A stretch of DNA of 64,000 nt from assembly GCA_021018995.1 (NCBI GenBank), contig CM037596.1:69295367-69359366 (forward strand), read 5' to 3'. Position 1 is the stretch's first letter; each line of letters opens with the position of its first letter. The notes under the pieces were generated by a model. The model was not told where the DNA came from and did not search any database. It saw only the letters and a program-made list of their open reading frames with translations. The position numbers and the translations under genes are program-made. Of the stretch, positions 10,953 through 21,243 are shown in pieces. The DNA comes from Chloranthus sessilifolius. Lineage: Eukaryota; Streptophyta; Magnoliopsida; Chloranthales; Chloranthaceae.

Positions 10953-11400
10953 AATCCCTAGGGGGTAGTTGCGCCAAATCCCTAGGGGGCCTCTCGATTT
11001 TACTCTTATGCCCTCCGAGCTCGGTTCGCCGTATCTTTTGATGTATACCTCCGATTGGGGTGATTCTTGGATTGTTGGAAAGCTGACGACCTCTACCTTT
11101 CAATGGTATGAGATTCGATCACAGTAGAGGGCTATAGATAGTTCCAGTGTACCCCCCCCCTCAGCCATTTGCTTGATAAGGCTAGGTTTAGGTTCAGAAC
11201 GGGTTCTAAAGGCCGGGATTGATTTCTAAAGGTTTGGGTCAGGTTCCTAATAGATCTAGGGTGATTCCTAAGGGTTTGGAAAAGTTCCTAAGGATTCTAG
11301 GGGGGTCTTAAAGGTTTCATAAATGTCATCCAAAGCTTAGAATTGCACCTCTCTCGAATGGTGTTTCGATCGAGCCTTAGGCCAAATTTGGGTGTCTACA

Positions 11401-11674
11401 GATGTCCCTCTCTGGTATCCGATCACTAATGATCAAATGCCAAAGAAAAGAAACATCTGAAGAGGCCCAAGGTATTAATGACAGGTCCACTACATTCAGA
11501 ACAAACTTCAAACATCAAATGAGTAACATGGTAAGAAAATAAAAGCCCTGGATGTAAGGCTAAACATTCGTTTCTCAAGGTAATTGGTCCCCAAGCGCTT
11601 AGCGACATTACTGGGGCATAACTGAGGTGGAATGAATTGCGAACTCCCTATAGTCAGGAAAGACATTCGCTTCT
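11401..11674 (-). other. D 3' noncoding segment left of the C insertion
   Basis: No gene. The sequence next to the LTR (GAGAGGGACATC on the minus strand just before TGTAGACACC) is purine-rich and would serve as the D polypurine tract. Confidence 0.5.
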
Positions 11675-12160
11675 TGTTGGAGTGTTTGCCTTTCCTCAAA
11701 TGAGGGTCTAAAATCATCAATAAAACTAGGCAGAACACACTCACAAAGACCTGCAAGTAATCAGGGTCTGTTGTAGCAAGTTTTATAAAGATGGTGAGTA
11801 GGGGAATGTCCACAGGGATGGTGGTTTAAAAATATGATAAATCTCCATATCTGTATTAGATCTGGCACCCTAACTAGTGCTACATTAGCTAAAAGACAGG
11901 CGAGAGGTTTAAAATAGATTGTCACTTAAGCTAAGCTAAAATTAAGCATAGACTAACTTGGATCAAATTTAGGATCTTAGATCTTGCAAGGGAAAGAGGT
12001 AAAAAGAGAAAATGGAGAAGAGTAGCTTGGAGATTGGTTTTCACTGAAATCAGATTCAATTAATTATGCTACAGAGGTTCAGAGTACACAATTCCCTCAA
12101 CTGGCTATAAGCACAACTGCAGGGTATAAACTCCACTTCAAATCGCAGGATCCACCTGGT

Positions 12161-12315
12161 CTTAAGGCTATTATCTGTCCACTTTAATGGTCACAGACCA
12201 TCCTATAGACTTTTTCGAATCCATAGATTTGCAGCAGACGAATAAAATTGGAGCCTGAGCTTGGACTAATCTTAAGGTTATGATCTGTCCACTTTAATGG
12301 TCACAGACCATCCTA
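12161..12315 (-). repeat. C 3' LTR duplicated hairpin block
   Basis: Two copies, 12161-12205 and 12271-12315. On the minus strand each reads GGATGGTCTGTGACCATT then AAAGTGGACAGAT and CCTTAAG. GGTC-TGT-GACC forms a small hairpin. Copies of the same block recur in A, B, E and I, and in the other C LTR at 50475-50520 and 50586-50630. Confidence 0.75.
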
Positions 12316-12802
12316 GGGATCTCCTCCAAAGCTAAGGCCTCAATTACAGCAATTAAAACTACTATAGATGCTGCAATTCCCAGGTCACAGACTCAAGGAA
12401 TCACAGGAGTATCAAATCCAGGGAGATCGGGTGGTATCCAAGAGGCCTACCAGTTAAGTGGGTGAGCTGATCTATAGACTCCTCTACACAAATCCGATCG
12501 ATCACCCAATGGAACCAAAGAAACTTTAGATCTAATTAAAGCATTAAAAACAATATTAATCATTGCAATCAAAGTCACTCTACAATGGAAATACTCTCAG
12601 ATCTATAGTCTGTGCAGCTAGGAACCTACAATAACACTCTTAACCATACCCAATTACAGATCTAACCTCTCTCCTCGCTACTCCAAGGGAATTAGCCAAC
12701 CATGGTTGGGCTAAAGGAGGGAAAATAGAATTTCTCTGCAAGCTCTAATCTCCAGAATTTGGCTCAGATCTCGATCCCCCCTCAATTGCAATTGGGGGTC
12801 TC

Positions 12803-12810
12803 TATATATA
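12803..12810 (-). promoter_or_regulatory. C 3' LTR TATA box
   Basis: TATATATA in CTCTATATATAGC context. The equivalent in the 5' LTR is at about 51117-51126. Confidence 0.5.
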
Positions 12811-13020
12811 GCTTTCTCCTCTGTTTTTCCTGCCAAAAAACCCTTCTAGAAGGTCCTCAGAGTTTGTTAGAGTTCTGTTAGAGCATGTGGGTCAGTTAGG
12901 GTTTCCTAGGGCATCTTCTAGAACCGTTGTGCTAGTCACTAAGTGCCTCAAGTTGCGTGCAGCAGGTCACCGAATCACAATGTGTGCACAGCTGAATTTC
13001 TGAGAAGTTTTTCACACGAT

Positions 13021-13530
13021 TTCGATAGGTTCAAATAGAGCATTTTGGTCCTTTCGCTAGGTTCTCAGATCTCTTCGATAGGTTCTGATAGGATGAGCCT
13101 TCTCTTAGAGTTTCAACATTCTCAGCCCTCGACCTGGAGTATTCGACAGGTTGGAGGGGCTCTTGACTGGGTGGAGAACCATTTCGACAGGCTCCGCTCT
13201 GCATGCCACCATTTTGATAGGGTTGCCCTCACTCCCATTGAAAGGCTCAAGTTCCCTTGGATAGGTTCTGTTCTAGCGCCTTCATCACGATAGGTTTGAA
13301 GAATCCATTCGATAGGTTCCCTTGACGCCTCAGGCAGGTTTTCGATAGGATGATTTCTTCCTTCCTTTCAGCTGCTCGATAGGTTCTTGAATCCTATCAA
13401 ACTCCTCAATTCACATGAATTCATCCTTCTCCTGCCTTCAGATTCTATCGAAAACCTCTTCAACTGCACAAATTCTTCCTTTCTTTGCTTTAAGCTCCTG
13501 TCAAAGTCTCCAGGTGACCAATCGATAGGA
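13021..13530 (-). repeat. C 3' LTR motif array (TTCGATAGG type)
   Basis: At least ten copies, written TTCGATAGG or TTCGACAGG on the plus strand (CCTATCGAA or CCTGTCGAA in the element's orientation), at irregular spacing of about 15-60 bp. The array is upstream of the TATA box. The 5' LTR of C carries the same array at about 51337-51860. Confidence 0.85.
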
Positions 13531-13803
13531 TATTTTCAGCCTATTTTCACTTCTTTCGCCTTGCCCTGCTGCAGCCACGCGCTCCAAGGGTCTAGTGATG
13601 TGCTACCCTCTGGTGTGCTGTTGCTGGGTTTGTCCTGTGCTGAGAGATAGTCCATTTTTGGGCATTCTTGAGTGGTTTTTTGCATTAGTGTCCTCTTTCA
13701 TTGCTGTCTACAACATGCACTTGACAGAAGCTTATTAGTGTGCTCACAGGTCTATCAATGGTCAGGTTAAAGGATGAAAAGTGTCATTTTTCACCACTTA
13801 ACA

Positions 13804-13817
13804 TACCCCCAAACCTA
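13804..13817 (-). promoter_or_regulatory. C polypurine tract
   Basis: TAGGTTTGGGGGTA on the minus strand, directly before the 3' LTR start TGTTAAG; the plus-strand primer site of the element. Confidence 0.85.
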
Positions 13818-13864
13818 AGCTTTGCTAGTCCTTGAGCAAAGGAGAATGATAAAAAAATTAAAAT

Positions 13865-13988
13865 GCCACTTTCGTAGGGAGCACGGATCGATTTAGCTTA
13901 TGCACCAAGCCTTTTAAACCCCTAGGTGATCTCTAGTGGAGGAGTGAAGTCTCCTGAGGGTTTCAGTGAAGGTACCCACAAACTTCTC
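13865..13988 (-). other. C copy of the conserved block beside the polypurine tract
   Basis: About 125 bp, very well kept among A, B, C and E: AAGTTTGTGGGT, CTCAGGAGACTTCACTCCTC, CCACTAGGGATCACCTAGG, GGTTTAAAAGGC and GCTCCCTACGAAAGTGGC on the minus strand. CCTAGG-TGA-TCCCTAG is a near palindrome. A noncoding RNA signal is inferred. Confidence 0.7.
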
Positions 13989-15383
13989 CAATAAGGTTAG
14001 TTTATAGTAGTACATCCTGCTAAATAGAGTTTCAGTGAACTAGAATAAATTCTCATCATGTCTTTTCAGTTCTAGAGGGTTTTTAGCAGAAAAATCACCA
14101 ACTTAAAACATAAAGTTTTGCAATAATTCCTTCATCATCAATCGGTTCATGTCAAGGCATTGTGTCGGAAGATTGATGCATGGCTCACCTTTCACTTGAG
14201 AATGTTGTTTTGATACTACCCCCCCCTCAAATTGGATTTCAGACCCAAGTCTCACCAGGGCTGTTAACTCACAGCAAAAATGAAGGGTGTAGAATTTCAC
14301 ACAACTCAAGAGCAGTTACAGTCCTCAAATAGGGCTGTAAGCATGAGTATAGGTATTGCTCTAATTTTTGAAATTTCCTAACTCTTTTCACCATAGATAA
14401 GACAGATCCTTATCTCCACATGACAGCTCAATCCATTTCAGATCAATAAGGTCTTTCATTGGGTTGTAATGTGGCTTATGGATGAGGTTTATAACAGAAT
14501 GAAAGGGTAAAGGGATTCAAATTGAAAAATCAGTGAAGGTAAGGAGGTGGTCTAGACAACACCTTCTTCATTTCAGCACAATTTCATCTACTTCTTGAAT
14601 TTTCAGAGCCAAAGTGGCCAGCTTCTTCTCTTCCTTTCAATCTTTCAATGAAATGACTTCTCTTTCTCATTCTTTTGCTTTGTTTTTTTTTTTTTTTTTT
14701 AAAGCGAAATGCCACAAAGACCACCAACTGTGTTTTTCTTCTCTTTCAACCACTTCTCAAAGTAGCTCTACCTTCTTCCCTTCCTTCACCTTTTCCTGCT
14801 AAAATCTCGGAGTGAGGGTCAATTTGTATCAGGTCACTGAGATTTTGGGTTCAAATTTTCTAGTTTTCATCGAAGAAAATTGGGACTTTTAAGGCTCAAG
14901 TGGTGTGCATCAAGGGCAGTTCAAAGGTGGGACATTTTAAGCTTAAACTGACCAAGGGATGGCCTTACTTCATGTCCTCAATGTCATGAATGCTGTCAAG
15001 CTATTTCAATTTGGATTTGCCTAACTTCTAGTGATTAGAATTAGATCCCATCAGTCCTTAGGGCAAAAAAATTGCCAAGGCACTCTTCAAAGAAACTTTT
15101 TCATGCCCAAATCTCACTGGGTATGACCTTCCATCAAATTTTTCAGGGGTGCATCTTCACAATCTTCTCTTATTTCAGGTTTACTGCACATCAAAATTAT
15201 TTTTCACAACTTGTTGACATTTGCCTCATGAAGTCTGTTGGACTACGAATTATTTCAGTTTCAAATAGTTGTTTTCTTAGTTTCCTCTTTTTACAAAAAT
15301 TCCAGTGAGAATTTACTGTAATTAATTCCAAACACTTCTTTTTAGCCTAGCTATACTAAAAGTAACTAATTTATTGGTATACA

Positions 15384-15402
15384 TGCCATACCCCCAAACC
15401 TA
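15384..15402 (-). promoter_or_regulatory. C internal polypurine-tract-like site
   Basis: TTAGGTTTGGGGGTATGG on the minus strand, just downstream of ORF3 and about 1.6 kb before the true tract at 13804. The GTGAGGACACT block lies next to it. Confidence 0.75.
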
Positions 15403-15561
15403 AACTAAACAGTGTCCTCACTGTTGACAGCATGAAATTAGGGGAGAGGCATGAGGGGAAAAGAGAGATACAGAAAAACTACATGAAGATAAAATGTATT
15501 AAAATACCAAATATATACATGAGACAAGTGAGGAAGAAACTAAAACAACAAGCTGCCATAA

Positions 15562-16032
15562 CTATTTATAGGCCTCATCTGGCCAATCATAGAGGTCAGC
15601 CAGGTTTTTCAGCTCATCCTTAGATAAGGGAGTTTTTCCTTTAGATTTAGCCTTCGGTTGCGTCTTCTTTACTACTTCCTCAGGCTGGGCAGTGGGTTGT
15701 TTTCCTTTGGGATCAACAGTAGCAACATAATCGGAATCTAAATCAAACGAAAAAAGTGCAGTGGGGTCCAATCCGAGAGCCGCAGCAGCCTTCCTTCTTT
15801 CTTCCTTTGATAGTCAGGTGAAAGAGGTATCAGGTTGGGTTGGGGGCTGGGTGGGAGGGGTGGCTTTAGAATGGGCAACAGGCCTCTTTCCTTTCTTGGC
15901 AGGGGCAGCAGAGGGAGCAGATCTTTTTGCAGTAACTTTCTTCTTGGGGGGAGCCCTTTTAGATTTCGGAGGGGCAGGTTGAGAAGAGGGGAGTTCCTGG
16001 GCTGGAGGAGGGTGCACATCCACAGGGGGGTG
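15562..16032 (-). pseudogene. C ORF3, C-terminal part
   Basis: Two in-frame minus-strand pieces (16023-15814 and 15771-15562), separated by a TGA codon, form the end of C ORF3. They continue the ORF3 part at 43842-46137 across the B insertion. The first piece is strongly basic and Pro-rich with an NLS-like run (KRAPPKKKVTAKR, then AKKGKRPV). The second has LSKEERRKAAAALGLDP, an acidic FSFDLDSDY patch and another Lys-rich stretch. The composition suggests a nuclear, nucleic-acid-binding tail. No membrane segment is present, which argues against an envelope. Confidence 0.65.
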
Positions 16033-16037
16033 GGAGG
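16033..16037. repeat. B target-site duplication, left copy
   Basis: GGAGG, repeated at 43837-43841 on the other side of B. Confidence 0.9.
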
Positions 16038-16529
16038 TGTTACGAATCCCAGTGTGCTTACTTTATTTGTTGGTGGTAAAAGCAATTTAAAATTAAAGTA
16101 AAATAGGGGATGGAATTAGCACAACTGAGAAATCCTAGACCTACAAGATACAGGGTCCATTTGTAGCAAGTTTTGATAAGTAAGAGTTTGTCCCACAGGG
16201 AAAAGTGATCTACGACTCCAAGGGAGCCATCGCTAGTAGTCCCTCCAGATCTGACTACAGATCTGGCAGTCCTAAAAGGAAGGGAGTTTAGTGTCACTTA
16301 TTCTAAATATCCTAAGGTAGCCTAATGAATTAACTGCAGAAAGGGTTGAGAAGATGGATGGAGTGTGGGAAAATAAATATAAAAGGGTGAGAAGTATGCT
16401 ATTGGGTCTAGATCAGAGGAGTTTTGTAACTCAGATTCAGATCTGATGTTATAGAAATCCTGTCTAATGGCTACATTATCACCACTGAGGAGAAAAAATC
16501 CAACCCATCTCTGTGCCATGATCCAATCC

Positions 16530-16999
16530 CTTAAGGCTATAACCTGTCCAATCAAATGGTCACAGACTATCCCATAGGGGAACCACAGTCCAAAGATGGG
16601 TCAAAATAAGTTAATCATTGTAGGCACTACTTTATCCAGACTACAAGCTCAAGAATCCGTAGGGAACCTCAACCTCTAAAGCTCTATGTGTGGGGCTGTA
16701 TAGGACCATGTTAGCCCAGACACATAGAACTAGCAAGGGATTGAGTACAACCTTCGATCTAGCTGTCCATCGCTTGAGTGGGACTATAATGGTCCAATCA
16801 CAAGCCTACAATCTCCATAACCAGATCAGATCTAACATCTAATGGCGGGTCTATACAAATATAGGGGAGTCTGCCTCTGTACAATCTCCCACAAGGCTAC
16901 AAGCACATGTGCAGAGAAGAAGAATCCATCTTGGATTCTACGGATTGGCTTCACCCTAAGGCTATAGCCTGTCCACTTGAATGGTCACAGACTATCCCA
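16530..16999 (-). repeat. B 3' LTR duplicated hairpin block
   Basis: Copies at 16530-16575 and 16955-16999, with AAGGCTATAGCCTGTCCAC and ATGGTCACAGACTATCCC on the plus strand. Equivalents are at about 42000-42046 and 42432-42476 in the 5' LTR. They match the C, E and A blocks. Confidence 0.7.
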
Positions 17000-17121
17000 A
17001 AGGCTATCCTCCTCATAGAGTCCAAAACAGAACAGTAATATTGTTGCCACCATCAGGGTCACAAGGCTACCAGCTCAGGCTCCCATGGGGATTTCAGATC
17101 TAGTGGGTCTTGTGGTGGGGC

Positions 17122-17307
17122 GTGGTGGGGCTAAGGCTATATCAGACCGTGATAGCCCAGACATACAGGTCACTTGGATATGAATGGATCCTTAGAATCA
17201 GTCCTCCATTGCTTGTGGTGGGGCTAAGGCTGTATCAGACCGTGATAGCCCAGACATACAGGTCACTTGGATATGAATGGATCCTTAGAATCAGTCCTCC
17301 ATTGCTT
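17122..17307. repeat. 93-bp tandem duplication in the B 3' LTR
   Basis: Two nearly identical 93-bp units (17122-17214 and 17215-17307). The 5' LTR of B (near 42590-42685) and E (near 61145-61240) have a single copy, so the duplication arose in this LTR after insertion. The small ORF with a repeated protein sequence here is only a consequence of it. Confidence 0.9.
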
Positions 17308-17596
17308 TGAATCACAGCCAAAGCAATGGCGGATCTCAAGGCAGTAGCCTTGCACAGAGCAACTCACAAACACACGAATCCCATAAAAGTACAACACCCA
17401 ATCACAAATTCCATTAATCTAATCTCAATAAACATACATAGGCATGGCCAACAAGTGCTGGGCCATGGAGAGAAAGAAAAAGAAAAAGGAAAACTACTTA
17501 CAACTATAGAAGAACAGAAAAGAAAAAGGTCTCAGATCCTGTATCAGGGATAAAGTCTGGACTCTTCTGGCTTCCCAAACCTAAACCAGGCTTAGG

Positions 17597-17604
17597 TTTA
17601 TATA
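17597..17604 (-). promoter_or_regulatory. B 3' LTR TATA box
   Basis: TATATAAA on the minus strand; the same box is at 42970-42977 in the 5' LTR. It lies downstream of the CGCGAG array in the element's orientation. Confidence 0.55.
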
Positions 17605-17754
17605 GCAGGGGTGTGGTGGCACATTAGGGTTAGGAAACCCTAATTTTAATGGTGTCACGTGGCCAAATACTGTTCCTTGGATGCCTCAAGGCACGTGCAC
17701 AGAGATTTGAGCGTGGGAGTGCGTGCCCTAATCCTTAGAAATTCCTAGAAAGTC

Positions 17755-18335
17755 CTCTGCTGAAGCGATGGAAGGTTAAAGTTTAGAGCTTCGCTAGGTA
17801 GCCATTGTTTCCCAGACTCGTCGCGTGGTAGCTCTGTTCTTCGCGTGGTTGAGTTTAACTCTGAAGCTTCAGCTGTCGCGAGGTTGGTGCGCTCTCGCTG
17901 GATTGAGCTTCGCGAGGTTTGGTTGGAATAGCGCAGGAACTGTGCGAGCATCACTCCAATGGATCTTCGCGAGGATCCTCGCGAGGCTTTAATAGTTTCT
18001 GAGCTGCGCGAGAGTCCATTTCTTGATAAATCTTCACAAGGATCCTCGCGATAGCTTTGAGGCTTTTCTGAACTGCACGACAGCTCCTTTGATGCTTTGT
18101 ATCTCGCAGCAACTGGACAGCAGCTACGCGACAACTTTCCTGAAGCTCTCTTGAACTGCCCGAGACTGCGCGACCTTTAACTTCTGAACTTCGCGAGACC
18201 TGCGCGACTCAAGGCTTCTGAAGCTCTTCTGTCACTCCACTGCGCGAGAACTTCTCTTGAAGTCTTGGGGAATGTAGCGAGGACTGTGCGAAGCCTAAAT
18301 TCCTGAATCCTTTGGAGCTTTGTCAGCTGCGTGAG
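17755..18335 (-). repeat. B 3' LTR motif array (TTCGCGAGG type)
   Basis: Fifteen or more CGCGAG or GCGCGAG motifs on the plus strand, such as TTCGCGAGGTTG, CCTCGCGAGG and TGCGCGAGA, at irregular spacing upstream of the TATA box. The B 5' LTR has the same array at about 43075-43650 and E at about 61755-62395. Confidence 0.85.
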
Positions 18336-18537
18336 GCTTACCTCAGGTCTGGATTCATGGCTCATTCTTCTAAGGGACTTCTGGTGCCAATGATGGGTTC
18401 CTTAACAGGATACTTGGCCTTATTGCACTGCTGTTTATTACCTATAAAAATAGCTTAACAAACATTTATTAAATGGCTAAGGGTCTAATCACAAGTTAAG
18501 TTAAGGGGTGAAAAGTGGTACTTTTCAGGTCTTAACA

Positions 18538-18551
18538 CACCCCCAAACCTA
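18538..18551 (-). promoter_or_regulatory. B polypurine tract
   Basis: TAGGTTTGGGGGTG on the minus strand, directly before the 3' LTR start. Confidence 0.88.
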
Positions 18552-18604
18552 ACCTTTTCTAGTCCCTTAGCAAAGCTACACTAAAATAACTACAGAAATT
18601 AAAT

Positions 18605-18728
18605 GCCACTTTCGTAGGGAGCACGGATACATTTAACATATGTACCAAGCCTTTTAAACCCCTAGGTGATCCCTAGTGGAGGAGTGAAGTCTCCTGAGGG
18701 TTTTCAATGAAGACACCCACAAACTTCG
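18605..18728 (-). other. B copy of the conserved block beside the polypurine tract
   Basis: Same block as at 13865-13988 (C), 37750-37875 (A) and 62661-62784 (E), starting about 65 bp from the polypurine tract, with the CCACTAGGGATCACCTAGG core intact. Confidence 0.7.
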
Positions 18729-20185
18729 CAATGAGACAGTTAACAAAAGTGCATTATTATCAAGTGACCAGTCAAGAAACAGAGTTAGTTCACCATTGAA
18801 TCAGTAAAAATATAAGAAATTCAAACACCTTGGCTACACAGAAATTTAAACAGTATAAGCTTCTCATGAAAGCACAACATTTCCAATCAGTTTACACCAG
18901 AGACACTACACAGGTGTGTCAACATTGAGCTTATCACTGGATCAAAAATTAGGTTATAGGTCACACCTAATGCATTCAAGATCAGACCCAAAACTCTCCA
19001 GGGCATACTCTCATAAAGAACTGTTGAGGGTTTCATTTCCTCTCAAGCTCAAGAGCAGTTACATCCCCCAAATGGGTCTGTAAGCATGAGCATAGGTGTA
19101 GCTCTGAAGTTCTGGCATCATTGACAGATCCTCACCATAGATTGAACAATTCTCTGTCTCCACATGATAGCTCATTTAACTCTGGATCTCAAGGGCTTTT
19201 AACTAGGTTGTAATTGGGCTTATGGTATGGGTTATAAATAGAATGGAAGGTTGAAAAGGGGGGCAAAATTAAGAAATCAGTAGGTGAAGGAGGTGATTCA
19301 TGACTTCACCTTCTTTAATTCAGCTCCTTTCATCTTCTTTGAGGTTTTCAGATTTGAAGTGATCAGTTTCTCTTCTTGATTTTGATTTTCCCAATGAAAG
19401 TTCCCTCTTGACTCCTCTCTTACTCCTCTTCATTATTGTTTTTGTTTCTTTTTTTTATGTATTTTTCTTCTTTTTATTTTATTTTTGCTTTTCTGAAATG
19501 CCACCATTTTCTCAGTTACCATACTGCCAGAATTTTGAGATACTTTTTCTCCATTCACCTAGTGTTGACCATAGCTAGTCCATCTTCAACTCTTTCTTCT
19601 TTACCTTCTGAATTTTCAGAGTGAGGGTAGGCTGAATCAGGTTCATAGGTTCAGGTACAATTACTCAGGTGCATTTTGAAGAAATTTAGGATTTAAAGCT
19701 CAAAGGGGGTATGGACAAGGGCAATTGCTTAAGGTTGGTCTATTTAGGCTCAAACTATCCAAGAGAAGGCCTTGATCATTTCCTAAGTCTCATGAGTGTT
19801 GTCAGTTGTTTCAACTTGGAGTTGCCTAACTTCTAGTGAGCACAATGACTCAGCCAGTCCTTAGAGCTAGAAGAATTTGCCTTAGTCACTCCTCAAAGAA
19901 TTTTTTTTTGTATAGGCCCAGATCTCACTGGTTATGGTCTTCCTTTGAATTCTTAAGTATGTCCTTACCTTTTTCTCTCTTTAATGATTCACTAAGTGCT
20001 GATACAAGGGAGTTTCTTTAGTGATCTCATCATGGAAATGTGAAATTTTTAAAAGTTTGTAATGCCTTTGGAAAAAATTTTAAATTTCATTATTTTTCTG
20101 ATTCTCCAGTGAACATGACCCATTTCCATCTTACTCACATGATTCTGCTGCACTTAGGTTAACTATTCCATTGGCAGGATCTGCC

Positions 20186-20205
20186 TGCCACACCCCCAAA
20201 CCTAT
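20186..20205 (-). promoter_or_regulatory. B internal polypurine-tract-like site
   Basis: ATAGGTTTGGGGGTGTGGCA on the minus strand, about 180 bp after the short ORF and 1.65 kb before the LTR-adjacent tract; flanked by the GTGAGGACACT block. Confidence 0.75.
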
Positions 20206-20387
20206 GAGGAGCAGTGTCCTCACTGGTTCAAAGGTGGGTGTGCAGCAAATTTATGGTCAGAGAAAAGAAAACAGCAAGAATGAAAACAACCAAAAACAGA
20301 GAACTTTACAGAATAATAGAAAAAGAAAATTTCATTAAGACTAAAAGATTACAAAAATAAAATTCCTAAGAAGAAAGGAGAGAGGGA

Positions 20388-20636
20388 TCAAGGATGTGGG
20401 GGCTGAGAAGGTGGTGGAAGGGGTTGAGTGGAGGGGGCAAGGGATGGGGATGGTTCTATCTTTTGCTGTTTCTTCTTGTGCTGGTGCTTGTCTTTCTCCT
20501 CCTTAGCCATGATCTGCTGAACCTCCGCGTATTCATCCCAGAGGAATTGTAGGGGGTTCGGCTCTTTAGGTGGGGGCGGTTCCAACCACATCGGATAAAA
20601 TTTGTTAGGTAGAGCATTAGGCTTGTCATCTGCCAT
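20388..20636 (-). CDS. B short ORF in the ORF3 position, 82 aa
   Basis: An open 82-codon frame starting MADDKPNALPNKFYP. It has a proline-rich first half (WLEPPPPKEPNP), then a charged helix with a Lys-rich run (KEEKDKHQHKKKQQK) and a Pro-rich end. It occupies the place where A, C and H carry the much longer ORF3, and it lacks the plant transposon domain and the coiled coil. It follows the spacer motif array and a TATA-like TTTAAATA at 20709-20716. It may be a small replacement protein or the leftover of a large ORF3 deletion. The frame is intact, unlike all other B genes. Function unknown. Confidence 0.45.
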   Translation of the reverse strand: MADDKPNALPNKFYPMWLEPPPPKEPNPLQFLWDEYAEVQQIMAKEEKDKHQHKKKQQKIEPSPSLAPSTQPLPPPSQPPHP

Positions 20637-21243
20637 TGTTAGGACTAGGGAAGGACCGCTAGGGTGAGAGGAGAAAGGATGAGATGAATATGAAAGGGAG
20701 TCCCTGTGTATTTAAAGACGAGGATGGTGGAAGATGAATCGGTGGAATAACATCCAAGTTGCCGCAATTAATTGAGAGTGAGTTGGGAAGTGAAAAGTTA
20801 TAGCAATCAGCGTGGGAAATGACAAATGCATGTGACTCGCACAGTTGGGCAAGGGGATCACGAGATAGGAACGAAATCTCGTGATGATGTATGTTGCAGC
20901 TTGCAGTGCGCGAGAGGCTCTGCAGCATTTGTTGAAGCTCGCGACGGCATAATAAATACTCTATGTGAATTGCGCGAGAGCTTCCCAAATCTCAATTTGG
21001 AATGCGCAAGGGCTTAGTACCAAACAGGGAGCAATTCATGCAGTGCAGCATACTCATCAAAAATATTCAAACAGTATGCATTCAATTCAAAGATTAGCAA
21101 ATCGCAGAAGAAGAAGTAATCATACCAACCCCACATAAACTCTATCAAACCCAACAGACTCAGACCCCATCAAGACACTACAATTTCCTAAAAACTATTA
21201 AAGAAATGAAAGTAGTATAGTACAACATGGACACAACTGTGGG
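20637..21243 (-). promoter_or_regulatory. B spacer between integrase and ORF3, with CGCGAG array
   Basis: Noncoding. Copies of GCGCGAG, CTCGCG and TCGTGAG-like motifs at about 20835-21012 are of the same variant as the B LTR array. A TATA-like box (20709-20716, minus) lies between the array and the ORF start at 20636. The order array, TATA, ORF copies that of the LTR, which suggests an internal promoter. Confidence 0.55.

Larger units (their letters stand above)
9672..11400 (-). mobile_element. D 3' LTR (Tat/Ogre type)
   Basis: On the minus strand it runs TGTAGACACCCAAATT... to ...CACGGTTGCACA. It holds a TATA box, the GGTGCCTAACACC-type block conserved in plant Tat LTRs (near 9865-9885) and a palindrome array. 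Homology to LTR G is continuous except for the palindromes, which are of a different sequence. Confidence 0.85.
9672..11674 (-). mobile_element. D: Tat/Ogre-like element, 3' part (LTR plus 3' noncoding)
   Basis: This is the left segment of D, with the 3' LTR (9672-11400) and 274 bp of internal sequence up to the C insertion. D resumes at 52139 after C, flanked by the C target duplication (CTTCT here, CTTAT there). Its 5' half, with gag and the 5' LTR, lies beyond the E insertion and the right window edge. Confidence 0.8.
11675..13803 (-). mobile_element. C 3' LTR
   Basis: TGTTAAGTGG...CTCCAACA on the minus strand, 2129 bp, very similar over its whole length to the other C LTR (49989-52138), with scattered substitutions. 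TATATATA at 12803-12810 is the likely TATA box. Paired conserved blocks are at 12161-12205 and 12271-12315, and a TCGATAGG-type array is at 13021-13530. Confidence 0.92.
13818..15561 (-). other. C 3' noncoding region
   Basis: No gene. It contains the conserved block 13865-13988, landmarks shared with A (36224-37923), a poly-T run at 14686-14700 and the internal polypurine-like site at 15384-15402. Confidence 0.75.
16038..18537 (-). mobile_element. B 3' LTR
   Basis: TGTTAAGACC...GTAACA on the minus strand, 2500 bp. It is longer than the 5' LTR (2327 bp), because of a 93-bp tandem duplication at 17122-17307 and because the 5' LTR has lost about 85 bp that this copy keeps near 17620-17710. TATA box at 17597-17604; paired conserved blocks at 16530-16575 and 16955-16999; CGCGAG-type array at 17755-18335. 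Confidence 0.93.
18552..20387 (-). other. B 3' noncoding region
   Basis: No gene. It holds the conserved block 18605-18728, a T-rich run near 19430-19500 and the internal polypurine-like site at 20186-20205. It aligns in order with E (62609-64000) and H (2466-3653). Confidence 0.75.

Noticed and set aside
15761..16101. Gly-rich plus-strand ORFs
   Set aside because: They are the antisense of the Pro/Lys-rich ORF3 tail of C, and one crosses into the B LTR.
17110..17310. Plus-strand ORF encoding a 31-residue sequence twice
   Set aside because: It results from the 93-bp tandem duplication in the B LTR (93 is a multiple of three); no coding role.
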